From NCBI RefSeq assembly GCF_004801855.1, contig NZ_SSTC01000049.1, forward strand, positions 1 to 32,328: a DNA stretch of 32,328 nt, in the 5' to 3' direction. Origin of the DNA: Pseudomonas sp. A-1. GTDB taxonomy: Bacteria > Pseudomonadota > Gammaproteobacteria > Pseudomonadales > Pseudomonadaceae. The translations under genes were made by a program, and so were the position numbers. Positions 30,021-32,328 of the stretch are shown in pieces. The stretch's first letter is position 1. Each line of letters begins with the position of its first letter. The notes under the pieces were generated by a model. The model worked only from the letters and a program-made list of their open reading frames with translations, was not told the origin of the DNA and searched no databases.

Positions 30021-30021
<1 letters not shown>
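29197..30021 (-). CDS. apaH: Diadenosine tetraphosphatase, symmetrical
   Basis: ApaH splits Ap4A into two ADP and can remove Np4-caps from RNA. The 274-residue metallophosphoesterase has the motifs in order: [55 protein letters not shown] and IFGHWAAL. The start at 30021 overlaps the apaG stop by one base (TGATG). It is coupled to glpE on the other side by a four-base overlap, so apaG, apaH and glpE are closely linked in translation. Confidence 0.96.
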
Positions 30022-30407
<386 letters not shown>

Positions 30408-30450
30408 CGATATGCGGTTTCGGGGCGGCCTGAAGTAAAAGCTTAGCGAT

Positions 30451-31257
30451 TCACTCGGGTTGTGTCTGCAGCGCCAGCTGGTCGGCCAGACGCACGAAGG
30501 CGGCGAGGTCCAGCTGCTCCGGGCGCAGGCTGCCGTCGACGCCGGCGGCCTCGATGGCGGCAGCGGGCAGCAGCTGCTTGAGGGTGTTGCGCAGGGTCTT
30601 GCGCCGCTGGTTGAAGGCCTCGCGCACCACCCGCTCGAGCAGGCGGTGGTCGCGGGCCGGGTGCGGCAGCACGGCGTGCGGCACCAGGCGGACGATGGCC
30701 GAGTCGACCTTGGGCGGCGGGTTGAAGGCGCCGGGGCCGACGTTGAACAGATGCTCCACCCGGCAGTGGTACTGGACCATGATAGACAGCCGCCCCCAGT
30801 CGCCGCCGCCAGGCGTGGCGGCCAGGCGCTCGACCACCTCCTTCTGCAGCATGAAGTGCATGTCGCCGATGATCGAGGCGTGCTCGAGCAGGTGGAAGAT
30901 CAGCGGGGTGGAGATGTTGTAGGGCAGGTTGCCGACCACCCGCAGCTTCTCCTCGCCCTGCACCAGCGCGTTGAAGTCGAACTTCAGCGCGTCGCCGGCG
31001 TTGAGGGTGAAGTTGGGATCGATGCCGAAGCGCAGCCTGAGCAGCGGCAGCAGGTCCTGGTCCAGCTCGATCACGTCGAGCTTCGCGCCGCTGCCGAGCA
31101 GCCCCTCGGTGAGGGCGCCCTGGCCGGGGCCGATCTCCACCAGATGCTCGCCCGGGCGCGCATGGATGGCGCGCAGGATGCGATGGATCACCCCGGCATC
31201 GTGCAGGAAGTTCTGGCCGAAGCGCTTGCGGGCGCGGTGTTGGTACAGCTCGGACAT
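30451..31257 (-). CDS. rsmA: 16S rRNA dimethyladenosine transferase (KsgA)
   Basis: RsmA dimethylates A1518 and A1519 in helix 45 of 16S rRNA, a late check in 30S assembly. The 268-residue protein begins [20 protein letters not shown]. The SAM motif is [16 protein letters not shown], the catalytic motif [12 protein letters not shown], and [14 protein letters not shown] lies near the C-terminal domain. A frame from 31284 adds nine codons; ATG 31257 fits the family. It follows pdxA across 161 bases that hold a hairpin. Confidence 0.97.
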   Translation of the reverse strand: MSELYQHRARKRFGQNFLHDAGVIHRILRAIHARPGEHLVEIGPGQGALTEGLLGSGAKLDVIELDQDLLPLLRLRFGIDPNFTLNAGDALKFDFNALVQGEEKLRVVGNLPYNISTPLIFHLLEHASIIGDMHFMLQKEVVERLAATPGGGDWGRLSIMVQYHCRVEHLFNVGPGAFNPPPKVDSAIVRLVPHAVLPHPARDHRLLERVVREAFNQRRKTLRNTLKQLLPAAAIEAAGVDGSLRPEQLDLAAFVRLADQLALQTQPE

Positions 31258-31263
31258 GGGGCG

Positions 31264-31294
31264 GCTCCAGGCTTCAAGCCGCAAGCTCGAAGCG
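31264..31294. repeat. Short degenerate AAGC/GCTT repeat upstream of rsmA
   Basis: On the minus strand the stretch reads GCTTCGAGCTTGCGGCTTGA and on, with GCTT recurring about every 7-8 bases. Similar GCTTGAAGC-rich spacers are common in pseudomonad intergenic DNA, from memory. It is close to the rsmA start and may act as a spacer or folding element. The call is weak. Confidence 0.3.
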
Positions 31295-31373
31295 AATGCG
31301 AAAAGAGCCGCAGTTTAACAGCGAACGCGCCGACAGGCTGCAGCGCCCGCTGGCCAGATCGGCCATGTGCGGG

Positions 31374-31410
31374 GCGGGCCCCTCTCTCGGAGCAGGGAGA
31401 GAAGGCCCGC
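31374..31410 (-). other. Long hairpin between pdxA and rsmA
   Basis: GCGGGCC (31374-31380) pairs with GGCCCGC (31404-31410). After a one-base bulge the CTCTC/GAGAG part extends the stem by about six more pairs around a short loop. It begins 9 bases after the pdxA stop. No T-run follows, so it is probably a processing or stabilising element, although partial termination is possible. Confidence 0.5.
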
Positions 31411-31418
31411 GCGGCGTG

Positions 31419-32328
31419 TCAGGCCTGGCCGGTGCTCATCTGATACGCCGTTTCCAGCGCCACCTGCAGGCTGCCGGTGTCGATGCGGCCGCTGCCGGCC
31501 AGGTCCAGCGCGGTGCCGTGGTCGACCGAGGTGCGCACGATGGGCAGGCCGAGGGTGACGTTGACCGCGGCGCCGAAGCCCTTGTACTTGAGCACCGGCA
31601 GGCCCTGGTCGTGGTACATGGCCAGCACCGCGTCGCAGTGCTCGAGGTGTTTCGGGGTGAACAGGGTGTCGGCCGGCAGCGGGCCGACCAGGTCGAGGCC
31701 TTCGCCGCGCAGCTGCGCGAGGGTCGGCTCGATCACCTCGATCTCCTCGCGGCCCAGGTGGCCGCCTTCGCCGGCGTGCGGGTTGAGGCCGCAGACCAGG
31801 ATGCGCGGCCTGGCGATGCCGAACTTGCCGCGCAGGTCGGCGTCGAGGATGCGCGCGACGCGGGCCAGGCGCTCGGCGGTGATGGCGTCGGCCACCGCGC
31901 GCAGCGGCAGGTGGGTGGTCACCAGGGCCACGCGCAGGCCGCGGGTGGCGAGCATCATCACCACCTGTTCGGTGTGGGTCAGCTCGGCGAGGAACTCGGT
32001 GTGCCCGGAGAAGGGGATGCCGGCCTCGTTGATCACGCCCTTGTGCACCGGCGCGGTGATCATCCCGGCGAAGCTGCCGTCAATGCAGCCGTTGCCGGCG
32101 CGCAGCAGGGTCTCCAGCACGTAGGGCGCGTTGCGCGCATCGAGCTGGCCGGCGACCGCCGGCACGGCCAGCGGGGTATCCCACACGTACAGGCTGCCGG
32201 CCGGCGCCGGGCTGTCCGGCCAGGCGCCGGGGCCGACCTCGAGCAGCTCGATGTCCAGCCCCAGCTGCGCGGCGCGTGCGGCCAGCAGCGCGCGGCTGGC
32301 GACGGCCACCAGCGCGTGCGGCTGGGCC
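31419..32328 (-). CDS. pdxA: 4-hydroxythreonine-4-phosphate dehydrogenase (5' end outside the window)
   Basis: PdxA oxidises 4-phosphohydroxy-threonine with NAD in the synthesis of pyridoxal phosphate, the cofactor of GcvP in this window. The reading frame runs off the right edge, and about 25-30 N-terminal residues are missing compared with the usual 330. Visible motifs are [20 protein letters not shown] with [44 protein letters not shown] and [16 protein letters not shown], which contain the three metal-binding histidines. A GTG at 32309 is an internal valine and not the start. It heads the visible part of pdxA-rsmA-apaG-apaH-glpE; surA normally lies upstream. Confidence 0.96.
   Translation of the reverse strand, partial: AQPHALVAVASRALLAARAAQLGLDIELLEVGPGAWPDSPAPAGSLYVWDTPLAVPAVAGQLDARNAPYVLETLLRAGNGCIDGSFAGMITAPVHKGVINEAGIPFSGHTEFLAELTHTEQVVMMLATRGLRVALVTTHLPLRAVADAITAERLARVARILDADLRGKFGIARPRILVCGLNPHAGEGGHLGREEIEVIEPTLAQLRGEGLDLVGPLPADTLFTPKHLEHCDAVLAMYHDQGLPVLKYKGFGAAVNVTLGLPIVRTSVDHGTALDLAGSGRIDTGSLQVALETAYQMSTGQA

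Overview
The window is a high-GC gammaproteobacterial chromosome segment that looks like Pseudomonas. The evidence is the 618-residue RpoD with pseudomonad-like sequence, the 6S RNA placed between fau and zapA, a DUF2388 protein (a family I know mainly from pseudomonads), and two gene blocks whose order I recall from Pseudomonas aeruginosa. Coding density is very high and nearly every gene is a core housekeeping gene. I see no phage, transposase, CRISPR array, toxin-antitoxin pair or other accessory island.

Layout. Bases 1-1029 hold the 3' part of a flavin/NAD(P)H reductase gene and a 33-codon membrane peptide. Bases 1013-2517 (minus) hold fau, 6S RNA, zapA and a zapB-like coiled-coil gene. 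Bases 2665-7089 (plus) are a ygfB-pepP-ubiH-ubiI operon for ubiquinone biosynthesis. Bases 7104-9923 carry an iron ABC transporter binding protein and permease behind a promoter covered by a near-perfect Fur-type palindrome, with a strong terminator between the two genes and no ATPase gene. Bases 10013-14558 are the glycine cleavage genes gcvT-gcvH-gcvP. A minus-strand DUF2388 gene follows, then tRNA-Ile(CAU). From 15395 to 19614 (minus) lies the macromolecular synthesis group rpsU-dnaG-rpoD, with tandem terminators after rpsU. Then come tsaD (plus), plsY (minus), folB-folK (plus) and cca (minus). Bases 23788-28630 (minus) are the prkA-yeaH-spoVR stress module, and 28871-32328 (minus) is pdxA-rsmA-apaG-apaH-glpE, with pdxA cut by the window end.

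How it fits together: ubiquinone, one-carbon and folate metabolism (fau, gcvTHP, folB, folK), division (zapA, zapB-like), replication and transcription initiation (dnaG, rpoD), tRNA maturation (tsaD, cca, tRNA-Ile) and ribosome maturation (rsmA) lie in separate short operons, often with ATGA start/stop overlaps. From memory, the left part (reductase to DUF2388) matches the PAO1 region near PA5213-PA5236 and the right part (rpoD to pdxA) matches PA0576-PA0593. These are far apart in PAO1, so the tRNA-Ile neighbourhood is a probable rearrangement junction.

I did not find a clear new multi-gene system. The observations most worth checking are a hairpin that hides the ribosome binding site of the DUF2388 gene, the 33-residue membrane peptide, stop codons placed at the centre of palindromes (fau, spoVR) or in the two arms of a repeat hairpin (folK/cca), the structured prkA leader with a sigma-S-like promoter, and the Fur-controlled, ATPase-less iron transporter with an internal terminator.
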